DNA of 64,000 nucleotides from Homalodisca vitripennis (taxonomy: Eukaryota; Arthropoda; Insecta; Hemiptera; Cicadellidae): contig NW_025778959.1 in NCBI RefSeq assembly GCF_021130785.1, positions 1 to 64,000 of the forward strand. Direction: 5' to 3'. The notes under the pieces were generated by a model. The model made no database searches, was not told the origin of the DNA, and worked only from the letters and a program-made list of their open reading frames with translations. Positions 1 to 13,160 of the stretch are shown here, in pieces. Each line of letters opens with the position of its first letter. Positions within the stretch are counted from its first letter, which is position 1. The position numbers and the translations under genes are program-made.

Positions 1-659
1 ACATTATATTTACTTATTACAAACCTATTATATCAACTCATGCAATCCTATACTTTTAGGTTTTGAGAACATTTATACCCTATAGTGTATCTAATTATTT
101 TCAAATCTCTCGGATACAATTTGAAACCATAATGTTTTATAACTTTCGTTGACACAAAAATATTGTAGTCGTTAACAACAAGGTAGGATTATACGCCACA
201 CCATGTCGTAACACGCTTCGATAAGGTTGTAAGAGAAGTTTTAAATTTATAACTCTTTTCCTTCTCGAGTTTTTTTCCTGCCGAAAGATAAACACTCAGG
301 CAATCATACAAAAATAAACTTGACATTAAAATTCCGCATAAATAAATCAATGTTTAAATAAAGTATCATTCTAAATTTATAATCTACATAAGACATCTTT
401 CTAGTCTTATCTTGCTCAGTGATACAGTCAAATCTGAGTTCATTATATTGGTTTTCATGTTAATGTTTAAAAATTAAATGTCTACACATCACATTACTGT
501 ACAAGTATGTTCTGTACATTGGGCAATGCAGTAATATTTAACATGTTTAAATTTCTAATGATCGTATTAAGTTTTTTTTTATTCTGCTATTTTCTCTTTC
601 CAATCAAAAATCTTTAAAACCAATGTGAATATATTCGCGAACGTTTACCTACATCCCAA

Positions 660-806
660 ATGACATACACCGTCATCGCTATCAATTTTCCGAATATAGA
701 AATTAAAATTCTATAACTTTACATGTCTATAGGTCAGTTCGTTTTCGAGATATCGTTTGAACAGACATACAAGGAAAAAATCTTTCAGCCTCACGAATCA
801 TAGTAA
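660..806 (+). repeat. dispersed repeat family A, copy 1
   Basis: A decayed copy of a phrase seen at least six times in the window: 'aagtctatag', then 'ttcgttttcgagatatcgt', then 'gaacagacagac'-like text, often followed by 'gcttcgctaa'. Other copies are near 1455-1600, 16141-16270, 16651-16735, 33900-34060 and 54110-54300. The class is unknown; no coding capacity or terminal repeats were seen. Confidence 0.45.
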
Positions 807-1454
807 ATAACTATGTCACCATAACTAGTTTTCGTAAGGAATTAGTGGAACATTAGAAATCCCATGCAAGATCCTTTCAATCTTTGTTATCGTTGCTACA
901 AAATTTACTTTTAAGCCATTTCATAAACATTTGCTTGTCATTTGGCTTTTTGTCATAAATTTAGCGATACATATTCTTTGCGACATATTAAAAAAGTAAA
1001 TTTTCTTATGAAATGAATGTAGTAAGTGTTTAGTTTTGAATTTTAATTAATTTTTTTATTGGTTAATATTTACTTTATTAATTATTTAGTGCAGACATTA
1101 ACAATAGACGCATTTTGTATTATTATACGTTAAAGGTACTAAAGTAAATTTTCAAAAAGTAAGGATTTGGGCGTACATAAGACGCTAAGAAATAACACAG
1201 CGTTATATTGGTCAAGTAATAAAATTATAACATACTGGACAACGGTGATTGGAAACAAACAATATTTTTGTATTATTACTTCTAGAATAACGCTAATATA
1301 ACTATGGCATATCGTATTTGGTTCTTCGTACACTGACTGTGATTCTGAGATTGGTTCTAGATATGAACGGTTTCCTTACAAATCCTTTACAATAGTTCCT
1401 ACTAGATTTATAAACAAGTAAGGAAGTGTCACGCAACAGACTTTGCTGACGTAT

Positions 1455-1600
1455 TCAAAATTACATGCAAAATTTCAAATATATATCCATTGAGCTATGA
1501 CTCATTTAATTCTTGAAATATCCTGCAAACATAGAAGCAAAAAAATTAAAAGTTTTTCAAGCATCTCTAATAATAGGCTTCGCTAAGGCTCCAATAGTAA
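1455..1600 (+). repeat. dispersed repeat family A, copy 2
   Basis: Contains 'catttaattcttgaaata' followed by a 'gcaaacatagaag' segment and 'ggcttcgctaaggct', matching the layout of the copy at 660-806. Confidence 0.4.
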
Positions 1601-2973
1601 CTTATCTTCGTTAAATAAACTGTATAGTCTTAAACCTTACTCAGATTCCTACTCAAACCATTAGTTCCAGTCGCGAAGAAGTTGAAGGTAGAACAAATGG
1701 AAATTATAATCAATGTTGTCACCACGAAAGAGTGTTGACCACATACATGCATAGACTATTAACCACGTAAAATTAATTAGTTACTAATCTACACATTAGA
1801 TCATATAAACATTAATTTAGATATTAATTGAATAAAAGAAGAGTTAAGCACGTGCAATTATAACTTTTTTACTTTTATTAACACAAAATTTAAGACCTAG
1901 TCTACTTGTTCATATATTACTTTAAATGTATAATGTATTACTTTTAAATAATTTGTGAATTATTAAAAGTATTCACATTTTCGGCTTGATAACTAGTTTC
2001 ATACGTAGATTTAAGGACTTATGGCTAGAGTTTGAGGGATTGAGAGAGGCATATTTAGATTTTAACGGATAAAGCTTATCGGTACCAGAATTTTTATTTT
2101 AACTAAATCACTTAAAAATATAGGGAGTATGCCCACTATCACATTCTTAGTTGGTACTCTCACCTTGATGTCCAAACTTATATTGAAGTTTGTGTCCTAC
2201 AAGGACAGTTAATAAGATAGATGTATTCAAGTACCTGTGTATTATATTTCATTATGAGACATCAGCACTAAAACATTTGACACCCTCTTAATGTGATTGT
2301 TTCACATTGACATTTCTTTCTAGATTCTTGTTATACTAATCCCAGTTTTAGAAACACAAGAAGTAAGCTCTATAATTCTATTTCAACTGTCCAATATATA
2401 ATATTAGATAAAATTTTGTTGAATTAAAAATTAAATTAAAAGTTTTTTGTAAGTTCTTGTAATAGATGTAATAGATTGCACTTGTGCACGTACAGTTAAG
2501 TGGATTCACACAGGATCATTAGTGCAACAAAGTGTGTATGTCTCTTTTATCTTGCTTATAAAACAAATGAAATCTGGAATCCTAAAAGTTCTGGTATTTA
2601 AAACTATGCCCTATGGTGAATGAATAATAAATGAATTTCTATGATAAAAAAAACTATTTACACCCCATATTGTATTAAGTTCCTGTGTTCCGATAACTGT
2701 CTCAAATCAGTCTAGAATGTTCGACATTACTTTTTAAAGTACAACAAATTATGAACTTTAAACAATGCATTCATTGTTAACGTTTACAAAATTCGTCCAA
2801 CCAACAGACCCAATTGTTCACTCTGCATCACAATAATGAGTTTCATTGCAACAACCAACCGTTAATTAAGCGGATAATGAGAGGAAAGTCCTATATGCTC
2901 CAAGTAACAATGGGCCATTTTCCTGTCATAATTTTCAATATGATGTCACGCTTGCTAGTGAATATTCATTAAA

Positions 2974-3186
2974 TTATCTCGTTTTACACTCAAAAACAAT
3001 TAAAAATATTGTTAAAATCACGAGAAGAACTGGTGTAGACGCTGCCCCGACCAGTAGAATACCGCTGACGATCTTGCGTAATGCTTTACGCTGAGATACT
3101 TCTTGAAGCCTTTGTTGGTATTTTTCCCATCTATAAGCTATTGCCCATTCTTTAACTGATGGGAACCATGATTGCAGTATTTTCAA
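2974..3186 (-). CDS. possible orphan exon with one membrane segment
   Basis: I do not recognise this protein. A 70-codon frame ends at TAA (2974-2976). It has no ATG: the first codon is TTG, directly after an in-frame TAG that also reads as a splice acceptor ('actatag'), so it is more likely a 3' terminal exon than a complete gene. The first two thirds are charged and helix-like (WEKYQQRLQEVSQRKALRK). The last third is a hydrophobic stretch (about residues 42-64) ending in ECKTR, as expected of a tail-anchored or single-pass protein. Composition is more protein-like than neighbouring open frames. No upstream exon was found. It could be chance or a transposon relic. Confidence 0.25.
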   Translation of the reverse strand: MKILQSWFPSVKEWAIAYRWEKYQQRLQEVSQRKALRKIVSGILLVGAASTPVLLVILTIFLIVFECKTR

Positions 3187-6100
3187 CTATAGTACAGTCA
3201 CAGTGGGGCTTACCAATTCAGTCCAGAATTCTCATCATGATGCAATTGAGCAACCACTATACCTCGTTCAGATTCCTCGATGTATTGATTGCTCACCCAG
3301 AACTGTGTTAGCGCACTCTAGTTAGCTAAAGTTAAAAACCCTTGTAAACATTTCCAGAATGTAGCATTCCCATATATCTGTGCAGGAAACTGGATTTGTT
3401 CGGAGATTGACCATCATTCAGAGATACTAACGATCCATCATTTGTGATATGCAATTATAACATTAAAATAACCCAAATATATGTTCTCTTAATATTCCAT
3501 TCAAGAGCTATAGCACTTTAATCGCGAACTATGGCCTTTACATCTAATAAGTAAACAATAACCTTTATATTTACCAGGATGTCTTCGTAATCAAGACACA
3601 CAAACTTTAGTTGAGGATTAAACCGCCAAAGCAAATAAAATGTGCCTGTTGTTACCATAACTTTTACTCGAACTTTTTTCGTCCAGCTTCCATATAACAG
3701 GGGTGTCTAATGTTTCTTGAACACAATTTTATCAGTTCCAGTTACGATACTGTTTCTTAATTATATATAAGCAATCTATCATGTTCCCTGGATATGAGGT
3801 TGTTTGGGCACTCCGCTGTGATAGAGGAGTTCTTCTAATATTTTTACTTGCTTTGTCCAGGTGTTTTAAAAGTAAGATCAGCTCATGCAGGAAATATTTT
3901 AAATCTTATAGCCATAACCGTCTGCACAATAACAGAGAGCCCCTAGACTCCCCTGGACAAACAATACACTCGTGGCCTCTGAAACCTCATATAAATAGAG
4001 TCCTTGACCTCTTCTTTCAGGTTCCCAAGATTCTATATTCTCCAAGTAACGAAACCTTAAACAGATACAAATAAAATAAAAATATTCAATATTACAATAG
4101 AGCATGGTAAAAAGTAACTGAGATGATATCCTAAAAACCTCTTTTCGAACACCTATTTTATTGTGTAAAACTGTTTAGAAATTCGTGGGCTGCAGTGTTA
4201 ATTATTAATGGTTGTCGGTAGCATACAAGCTTTAGCCTCTAGGGAATCAAGGATAAAGGAAGCAGTAGAGTTGATATATTTGTAATTCACATCTCAGCTT
4301 CATAATATTGTTTCTTTACAAACAAAAAAAATATTAAAAATATAATGCACATAACTTATAATCAACTGAAATATTTTTTCACAGTGCTCTGTTCATTTAT
4401 TTGTAAATTTGGTAAATACACAAAAACTCTGTTTGAGACTGAACTCTGTTTAATTTTAATGAAATTAAAATACATAAAGATCACTAAATGTACTTAGTAA
4501 ACAAACTTAAGCTCTCTTTTTTTTCTTTTTTTTTTAAATTTAATTTGTCTTGCTTTATTCGTAATACCTAAAACTTCACACTTACCTTTCAAGCATTATA
4601 ACTAAGCGTATATTTTTTCAGCCTTTTCAAAAGAAGATTCACCATGGATCTCATATATTTATGGAATTACCTATTTCTAAAACACGGTTCTAAAAGTTCG
4701 CACACAACTAATTTTTTTAAATCTTGGATATAACATTTCTATTTGTAATGTTATATCAAATATTATAATATTGTGGATTTTAATTAGAGCCCATCTTAAT
4801 ATTATACTTAAATCATAAATATTATAAACATTTTATATTAAACTGTGATTTATTTTTGACCATTGCTTTCAAACATTCTTTCTTATAGTTTTAAAATACC
4901 TTTTTAAATATTTCAATATAATTCATATGATGCCATCAGCTATGAAATATCCAGACTATTCTTATCGGAGAATACATACAAGTGTATAATAAATAATATC
5001 TTCAATTTGGTGCACCACTTACATTTTACAAACTAGAATTTTAAAAATTTTAAAGTAAAACCTTTGAACTAAAGTACAGATTTATGGATATTTTAATGGT
5101 GGTGACCAGTATGAAATATATTTATCTTATATCCTGCTTAATTTCGTGTAAAATCATTAAACAATTTCAGTTTGATCTCTAAACGTTTTATTCAAACTCA
5201 TACATACTTTTCTATACTGATAATCAAAATGCAATGATTGGATACTTAGCCTACAAAATGTGTAGAGGAATATTATTTTGTTTAAATTTAAAATAATAAA
5301 TGTTTATATCTTATGTTGACATACACACATAATAGAAGTTATTAAATAAGTGGAAGCTGTTTTTAAAGAAAAGATGTGGCATCGGAGTCCATCCTATATA
5401 CTACAAAGAATTGCCTGACTAGTAATTTTGACGCGCATCAATTTGACGTCAGGCAACAGGAAAAGATCAAAACAAGAGTTATTAAAAAGGCTCCATAATA
5501 CGAAACAGTGCTTCTGTTGAATACCAATACCACAAAAAGGAAGTACGTCAAAGTTGGTTGGCTTCCGCTTATTGTTATTAAGATGTGTAAAAAGGTAGCG
5601 TAGTTAACATGCAAAGTGAGAATGTTAATTTGGGAGTGATGCTGTGGAATTATATTAAGTTGTTGGTCCCTAGGTACGGCTATAGGTTCATAGCATACAC
5701 CATGATCGGGTTATTGGTGGGTAGGTTGCTGAAATAACTCCGAATGAGCATTCCTACTTTTTAAAACTTACTTGAACTTAGAAGTCCTCAATTACATTTA
5801 TTTAATATAAACTATCGTAGGTGTATCAATCCAGAGAAAATACGTGCCATAACCAGCGTTAAGTATATTGCATTAATTTCATAATATACATGGTTTAACA
5901 AAAGGGTTGGACTAGCAATGCGTTTTCAGAATTTGTGTGATTCTAAGCTATTTTTTTTTTTTTTTTTTTAATTTCCAGTGTGTTTAACCGCTAGCCGCCA
6001 TGTTGTGTTCTTTATTAACAAATTATTGTCTCTAAAAACAGTAAAGCTATAGACTCAGATTTGGTACATAGGTTTGAATAGGTAATAATAAAAAAGTGTT

Positions 6101-6266
6101 ATTTTCTTTAATATTAAGAAACTGATCTCTGCTGAAAGTTTTAAAAGTTAAATAACAAAGAACCAGTATAGGCATAAGTACAAAACTAGGCACTAGATAT
6201 TCGGAGAATTTTATTGCAATTCCAATGGTACTAGTTTCAACGGAATGCGTCAAAGTATAGTCTTAA
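3187..6266. other. intergenic, no gene seen
   Basis: AT-rich. The overlapping plus and minus frames around 3781-4105 contain 'tataaatag' and an acceptor-like 'ctttcag' but no recognisable protein. A poly-T run lies near 5951-5969. Nothing else could be supported. Confidence 0.5.
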
Positions 6267-6270
6267 CAGT

Positions 6271-6945
6271 CTCTTACATACACCTCTTGCAATGCCACAA
6301 TGGACTTGGCTGCTACACTCATGTGTTTGTGTTACCTTGAGACCATCCGTAACTTGCAGTTATCATGGCATCGTTGGTTTTGTAGCGACAGGGCAGTCTT
6401 ACATACACCTCTTGCAATGCCACAATGGACTTGGCTGCTACACTCATGTGTTTGTGTTACCTTGAGACCATCCGTAACTTGCAGTTGTCATGGCATCGTT
6501 GGTTTTGTAGCGACAGGGCAGTCTTACATACACCTCTTGCAATGCCACAATGGAATTGGCTGCTACACTCTTGTGTTTGTGTTGCCTTGAGACTATCCGT
6601 AACTTGCAGTTGTCATGGCATCGTTGGTTTTGTAGCGACAGGGCAGTCTTACATACACCTCTTACAATTCCACAATGGCCTTTGCTGGTACGCTCGTATG
6701 CTGGTGATATCTTGAGACTGTCTGTAAACTTGCAGTTGTCGCGGCATCGTTGGTTTTGTCGCGACAGTTTCGTCTTGCATACCCCTCTTATAATGTCACA
6801 ATGGGCTTGGCTGGTGCATTCGTGTTTAGTGATACCTTGAGACCATCCGTAACTTGCAGTTGTCACGTCATCGTTGGCATTGTTGCTACAGGGTACTACA
6901 TCCATTTCGTAATATACCACAATGCTCGTTGGCTACTGAAAATGT
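6271..6945. repeat. 125-bp minisatellite, about 5.4 copies
   Basis: The phrase 'cacaatggacttggctgcta' and its variants begin near 6297, 6422, 6547, 6672 and 6797, giving a constant 125-bp period. Copies 1-3 are nearly identical and copies 4 and 5 more diverged, with the last copy fading near 6945. Each unit includes 'gcatcgttggttttgtagcg'. The period is not a multiple of three, so open frames of 96 codons (plus strand) and 158 codons (minus strand) arise by staggering. I treat them as by-products. Confidence 0.9.
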
Positions 6946-8744
6946 TGTAACTTAATTACTGCTAAACTTTTCAATGCCATTTCTAGAAAATTGTGTCATG
7001 GACTCAATTCAATTATAGACGTAAATGAACTTGTATCTTCCCTGAATTGTACATAGAGTATTAAAACAATCATATTCTAACACGAAAAATTATATTGGGA
7101 GTGAGATTATATATCTGTATCCATATTCTCACTGCAAATACTGCGACAAAAAAAACAAATGTAATACTCACGTTTTATTTTTATAAGTGTAAAATATTGA
7201 AAAAAACATAAATGTTCGTGTACTTTTCTTAATGATTGATTCATTTTTTCCTTACTGACTAAATAGCTTTTCTTTTTCAATTTTGCAAAGAGATAATTCT
7301 CAGAAATTTTAGTTTAAGAAACTTTTTCTAGTTGAGTTAAAAAAATACGACTCATTAGTTTTGAAAACCAAACCGAGACGGCTGTAAAAGCGTGATATAG
7401 TGTATTACATATTGTAGGAGGCCCCTGGCCACTTCGCTACCAATCCCAGCTCGATTTGCAAGCTATTATGACTTCATCATTGCATAATTCTTTATAACTA
7501 TACTAGAAAAAACTTTAATTTTTAAACATATGAGACAAGAATATCGAATTGTAAGATGTCAATTCTATTCCTAGATATGTAACCACACCTACACTATACT
7601 ACATTTAACTACACAAGATTGAATTAATATAGCGTTAAAATATTGTAGGTTTAATAAACGTTAGTAATCAACGTACAGTTAAAGTATATAAAAAATATAT
7701 CTGGAGTAACAAACATTAAGTTACATAGCCATTGACTTTCTGGTAACTTAATAACTGAAAAGTGGTCATTTAATCAAGATAATTGTTTGTTTGGACTTCG
7801 AGTAGAAATCGAAACATTTATAACAAATTAAAGAGGAGGAAAGAGGTCAACAATAACGCCCAATTGATTGAGATGCGTTTCAGCTTTTACAGTACCCATC
7901 AGTTTTATAAATTGGATTAGTAAAATATTTGTTTTTGGGACTTTATTTCTCTCTTCAAAATTATTTTACTGAATAACAAGCTACTGCAACTTTATTTTGA
8001 TTAGTATTGGTAGTTAACCTTACAATTACATATTTATTCACAAAAGGCTAACTCTGGAATATAGTATTGTATTTTTATTCAAAAAGAAAATCCGTAACAC
8101 CTAATTATCTACCTGCCTTTATGTATGTCATTCTTCCGTTATAATAAGGAAAGTTTTGTTAAAACTGGCTGAATTTATCAATTTCTCATTGCAAATTTAT
8201 TGCATGACAGGCTGGATTTTTAAAAGATGTTGTTACGTTTCATAACATTCACTGAAAAATTTACGTTTTTACTCAAGATAAATATCATTCTAACAACATT
8301 CTATTCGTATTTTAGATTGTACAAATTGAAAACTAAATTTCTAGTTTCTATAACTATGAAACATATATCAGTTAGCAATGCCCAGATGCTCGTCAGACAG
8401 CTTCGTCAGCTCAGCTGCTCACACCGGACCCTTAAGGGTCACGTCTCTAATTAATTAGGATTGTAGCTAATGAGCGTAATAATCATTCTAGCTATTATAA
8501 TTACATCATATATTGTAATTGTTAATTTATACATGATACTTCATATCGTTATATTGATGTAATGAAGATAGAACGTTAACATAATCAACACTCACTAGTA
8601 CGGTAATTTAAGGTATTAAACGTATTTATACTACTAATCATTTATTAAAGATTTATTAAAATATTTGTTAATTGCTGTTTTAATACATTGATTACCAACC
8701 ATAAATGTGTTGATATCCAACAGAGTGTGAATTTATTTACACTT

Positions 8745-8746
<2 letters not shown>
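6946..8746. other. intergenic, no gene seen
   Basis: AT-rich DNA without a convincing coding frame. The short frame at 8227-8454 has no recognisable domain. Confidence 0.5.

Positions 8747-8810
<64 letters not shown>
8747..8810. repeat. (TA)n microsatellite at foldback left boundary
   Basis: An uninterrupted TA tract of about 64 bp that ends exactly where the left arm of the inverted repeat begins. Confidence 0.95.
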
Positions 8811-8811
<1 letters not shown>

Positions 8812-9061
8812 TCATGTTTAACTTATTACCTGATCAAATTATCTCGTGCACATTGTAATTATGAACAAACTTCGGCTATCAAACTTTGGAATAGAGCATC
8901 ACGATTATGAAGAGAATGATGGTTAGAGCTAGAAAATAACATAATTTTCATTAAAGTTGTTTCTGCTTTCGTTAGCAAATCAAAACTTAACGGCTGGAAA
9001 ATATCTTATTATCCTCCTTTTTTATTGATATATAGTTAAGGAAAAATGTTGTATTATTAAA

Positions 9062-9104
<43 letters not shown>

Positions 9105-9158
9105 CGCATATGTGACAGTTACGGCCAAATACAATATAATTGAATTGTAAAAAGTAAG

Positions 9159-9229
9159 GGCTCTGTGGTGTAATGGTAGCACATTTACCCAGCAAGTGAG
9201 AGATCTGGGTTCGAGTCCCGGCGGAGCAA
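9159..9229 (+). tRNA. tRNA-like Pol III unit (Ala AGC-like), probably pseudo
   Basis: Folds as a cloverleaf. The acceptor GGCTCTG/CGGAGCA has six pairs plus a first-pair mismatch, and the D stem is GTGT/GCAC with an AATGGTA loop. The anticodon stem is TTTAC/GTGAG with loop CCAGCAA, and the T stem is CTGGG/CCCGG with TTCGAGT. The A box (TGGTGTAATGG) and B box (GGTTCGAGTCC) are intact, and a five-T Pol III terminator lies at 9234-9238. If positions are counted normally the anticodon is AGC, but position 33 is C instead of the near-invariant U and the first acceptor pair is G-A. A tRNA-derived element is therefore likelier than a working tRNA. It sits at the tip of the surrounding inverted repeat. 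Confidence 0.6.
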
Positions 9230-9304
9230 GTACTTTTTGTGATTCAATGTTTATTGAAATTATATATATACGTATATATTTAATGAATTTTATATGTTAT
9301 ATAA

Positions 9305-9425
<121 letters not shown>

Positions 9426-9426
9426 A

Positions 9427-9450
9427 CATATATATATATATATATATATG
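9427..9450. repeat. (TA)n microsatellite in the right foldback arm
   Basis: A TA tract matching the (TA)n tract at 9065-9096 in the left arm. Confidence 0.9.
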
Positions 9451-9702
9451 AATTTAATAATACAATATTTTTCCTTAATTATATATAAATACAAAGGAGG
9501 ATAATAAGATTTTTTCCAGCCGTTAAGTTTTGATTTGCTAACGAAAGCAGAAACAACTTTAATTAAGATTGTGTTATGTTCTAGCTTTAAACATCATTCT
9601 CTTCACAATCGTGTTGCTATATTCCAAGGTTTGATAGCCGAAGTTTGTTTATAATTACAATGTGCACGAGATAATTTGATCAGGTTATAAGTTAAACATG
9701 AG

Positions 9703-12258
9703 GAACGGATGCAGTGAAATTTACAATGCGCTAATACGTAAAGTTTCTGAAAATATTGTTTTAATTGACGTCAAATAAGCAATATCAGTATAATGGTGTA
9801 GTCCTACTTTAGATAAAGTTCACTTCGGAAACATATTAAACGATAACAGTTGTTAATTAACACATAGTTTCGTATACCTTTCGAAATTCCTAGCATCATG
9901 TAGTGAAAATATATTCTCGCAACACTATACAGTTATTGTATATCTTATTCATGTTTGTTTAGGTCACGTGAAAAAACCTTTACACTTCAAGTACTGTACT
10001 TTTTAAGTACAAAAATTATTTGGTTCCAACATAAATATGTACTTAATTATTACTCTAAACATCGTTCCTTCAAAAACAGGTATCACAAATAGTGTCACTT
10101 TTGAATAAAATACAAAAGGAAAGAATTAGATGAGTATTGCTAAATAAGTTATTTTATAAATTTATTTATACACAAAATATATTACAAGTTATGACAGTCC
10201 AAAATAGTCTCTCTGTTATTTGAAGTAAGTTAACATAACCTAAAAGCATAATTTCTGAACATAAACCTTTATACAATGACCGCCTATTCACGCATAGGTC
10301 ACAGCCATTTGAGTTCAAAGCTACTTGGCCTTTTTATTTGTAAGACATTGCCGGCATCGATCTATGTAAAAATAGAGAAGACCGCTTTTCGTACATATCA
10401 AGCGGTTCATATTGATATCACATCACACTATATTGCTATGGAAATAAACAGGCAGGTCTGATCGATTGTAATACGAATATGTATTGACTTTAGAAACCAG
10501 CACTTCCTTCTTATTTGCTTCACCCTTTTTGTTACCAACATTGTGAGTTCAGATACAAGGGTAGGTATTGCCAAAAAAGCTACTTAAGAGCTGACGATAA
10601 TGTAAAATATTTTCCATTTTAAAACTCATTGCGTTACATGTTGACATGAGAGGAATGAGACAACATTGCGTGAAGCGTGCAGGGCTGTTTTCTCATCACA
10701 CGGTTCGGTGTTCGGTGCTGAAGTATAATTAACTTTTTAGGTTAGAAAATTCAGCTAACCTGTAGCTTCTCTTACAACGGAGCTTTTTTATAAATGGAGT
10801 AAACTTGTAAATTCAATTCACGGCTCAGCACTATACCTATTTATTGACCTTTTTAACGTTATACTAATTTACATCTATAATTTGTTTCAGCGCAAGACCA
10901 TGATGCTAGAGTTTACAAATATACAGGTATAAAGGAGTCAAATGCGTCTTAAGAAATGTTAGCTTTTGCTCCTTCAACACAAAATCATAACCAGTAGGGA
11001 TAGCTCACTCCTTTTCTGTCAAAAGATTAGACTTTTCTCTTTTTCATATTTATAAAGAATTTAATATTTCCTGATATTCACCAGCTCATTTTTCGCTTCT
11101 CTCATTTTTTCTGACATGTTATCTAACGAGTTCCTACATGGTAAAAATTCTAATATTTGCCTAGATTAAGGTCTCAGCCAGTATTTTACTTCTTTGCATT
11201 CCTTCAATAACTAAAACTACTAAATGGCATATTTATTCCAAGTATTAGTACCAATGAGCCTATAAAATTATTGAAATACTCATTGTGATTTTACATTTTG
11301 CCTTTGAGACATTTTCTTAAAAACTACTTGCAAGACAGGTTTTAAACTAAAGTATACGTGATAGTTTAAGCTATCACATTGTGTGAGTTAGAACAAATAA
11401 AAAGTATATACGCGTATTGCGCTTGAAACATTATTTTGTAAAAAAAATAATTCGGTAAAATATTTTAATGCCATTATGTCATGCCTTAGGATATTTATAA
11501 ATAAAAAAGTTGATGGAGCTCTACGGTGCCATTATTTATTTCTTTAGTTTTTTTTATACTAGAAATCAGTATTTTGTTTTGGAAGTATTTTTTGTGTAAT
11601 TCCTATCTAGTGGGATTAAGCATACTTTGATTTTGTATTATGTCTATACTAGTGTGAGTTCGAGAATTTCTTGTTATTTCAATGAGCAATTCCTATACAT
11701 TAAGTAAAGTTTTTGCTATTAAACAAGAGTGTTCTCTGTGTAATTTAAGGCCGCTCTCAGATTATGTTCTTTAAAATTATTGTAATTTTAAATACGTGTT
11801 GACAATGATATAAGCCATTCTAGTACTAATGAGGCATTTATTTAATAATAAATTTATAATACTGTAGTTCATATAATAAATGTGTTGTACTCGTTATTTA
11901 ACAAAACACGCATCGTTCTAAGTTTATTTATGCCTATTGAGTTGTTGCAGATACATATTCATTTTGTAAGCAATATTAGTAAATATTTCTAATAAATATT
12001 TTTCCTACTGTTGACTAGTTATTAACAATGTTTGAAACCACAACCAAATAACCTTATACAGTGTTTAATACACTCTACACATGATTTGTATTCTTATTAT
12101 TACAATTCACTCTTTAATTGTTTTAGTATTTGTAATCTTATACCGTCAAAGACTTTACTCTTAAGTTCTAGAGTCAGCATCTGTTAAAAGATATTCTGTT
12201 AGATCGCAACAGAGGATGTATATTGGCACGATAAGTTCATTTTTACCAAAATAATATC
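9703..12258. other. intergenic, no gene seen
   Basis: AT-rich. The 61-codon frame at 10276-10461 has no recognisable features. A short perfect stem (GTGATAG...CTATCAC) lies near 11358. No other structure was found. Confidence 0.5.
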
Positions 12259-12716
12259 TATAGGTAAACCCGCTAACAAAAAAAACCTTGGTTGATTTAA
12301 GTTCACGCAGGGTGGGGTAAATATCCCTCCGCCGCCCCTCCAAGCATCCCCACCACTGCTCGGCGCTCACTCTATTTCAATCTAATAAAATCAGCTGACT
12401 AATCCGGCTCAGTCGGTATCGTTCACTGCTGCGACCCGTTCAGTTGAACCGGTCAGTACAGAGTTACTAAGCCTTCCCGCTATAACGTGTTTTACCGATC
12501 ATCGTGTTGACAGAACAAAATGAACGAATGAACGACTGGATGTAATGACCAAGTGAACAAAAGGATCTGCTTGCAAAAAATGTGTTCGGATAGAGGAAGA
12601 AACAACATATTTTACAGTGAATGGATAGATATACGCGAACAAGGGGGGCCCCTCCTGCGCTGTGCTGCTCAAATATTTGCTTCTGCGCAGGTTTCTTTAT
12701 TAGCGGTTCACCTATA
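12259..12716. mobile_element. 458-bp MITE with about 28-bp TIRs
   Basis: The left end reads TATAGGTAAACCCGCTAAC. The right end in reverse complement reads TATAGGTGAACCGCTAAT, and both continue into an A-rich run ending ACCT. The interior is clearly more GC-rich than the surroundings and encodes nothing. The palindromic TATA at both edges could be a TA or TATA target duplication, as in Tc1/mariner-like elements. Superfamily not determined. Confidence 0.55.
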
Positions 12717-12760
12717 ATACAGTAATTCTGAACTCATATACCGAGAGTATTGGAATAGAG

Positions 12761-13160
12761 CAGGGGTCTCCAAATTACCGCCCGCGAGAGGGTTTCATTC
12801 ACCCCGCGGTAGGTCACAAAAATGACTAACCTATGAAGTTCCTGTATGATATTCCCTGTTTGTACCTTCCAGTTGAACCCACAGCAAAAACTAATTTGTC
12901 ACTTAAATCTGGGCAACCTTATGGATGTCCAGGAGCAGCACATCACTAACTGCAAATGTCGAGATACTGGGGCGCAAGGGTGATTCGATGGGTCTTGTCT
13001 ACTGCCGGAGATGACTCTTGGAAATGGTATGGTTCGTTCCCTAAGAGTCAAAGGTAATTTCCAGCCGAGACATAAGGGTGTGCCACCCCCTGCTTGCTTT
13101 GCCTGGAGAGGCTGGTTATATGACTAGGTGCAATTTTCTAATCCTTAAGGTGCAGACGAC
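12761..13160. mobile_element. hAT-like end and GC-richer repeat block
   Basis: Begins CAGGGGTCTCCAAATTACCG followed by CCCGCG-rich text, the style of hAT-family terminal repeats. No matching second end or 8-bp duplication was found. The following 250 bases ('gtctactgccggagatgact', 'agggtgtgccaccccctgc') look like a non-coding repeat, perhaps a LINE 5' leader, but I could not place it. Confidence 0.35.

Larger units (their letters stand above)
1..2973. other. AT-rich intergenic DNA, no gene seen
   Basis: No coding stretch is convincing; the 64-codon open frame near 1139-1333 is low-complexity AT sequence. Two decayed copies of a dispersed repeat are visible (660-806 and 1455-1600). About 45 bases at 186-232 match 16034-16078 in the opposite orientation. 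Confidence 0.6.

Noticed and set aside
6444..6920. 158-codon Cys-rich minus-strand protein
   Set aside because: It arises from a 125-bp repeat whose frame changes each unit; no start context or domain supports a gene.
6271..6945. CRISPR-like array
   Set aside because: Units of 125 bp abut without unique spacers, and the genome is animal; it is a minisatellite.
12161..12370. 69-codon minus-strand frame
   Set aside because: It runs across the end of the MITE at 12259 into flanking DNA, starts with GTG and resembles no protein.
13080..13092. 'gccaccccctg' as the right end of the hAT-like element
   Set aside because: It matches the left end at only about six bases, and the 8-bp flanks (gaatagag versus cttgcttt) differ.
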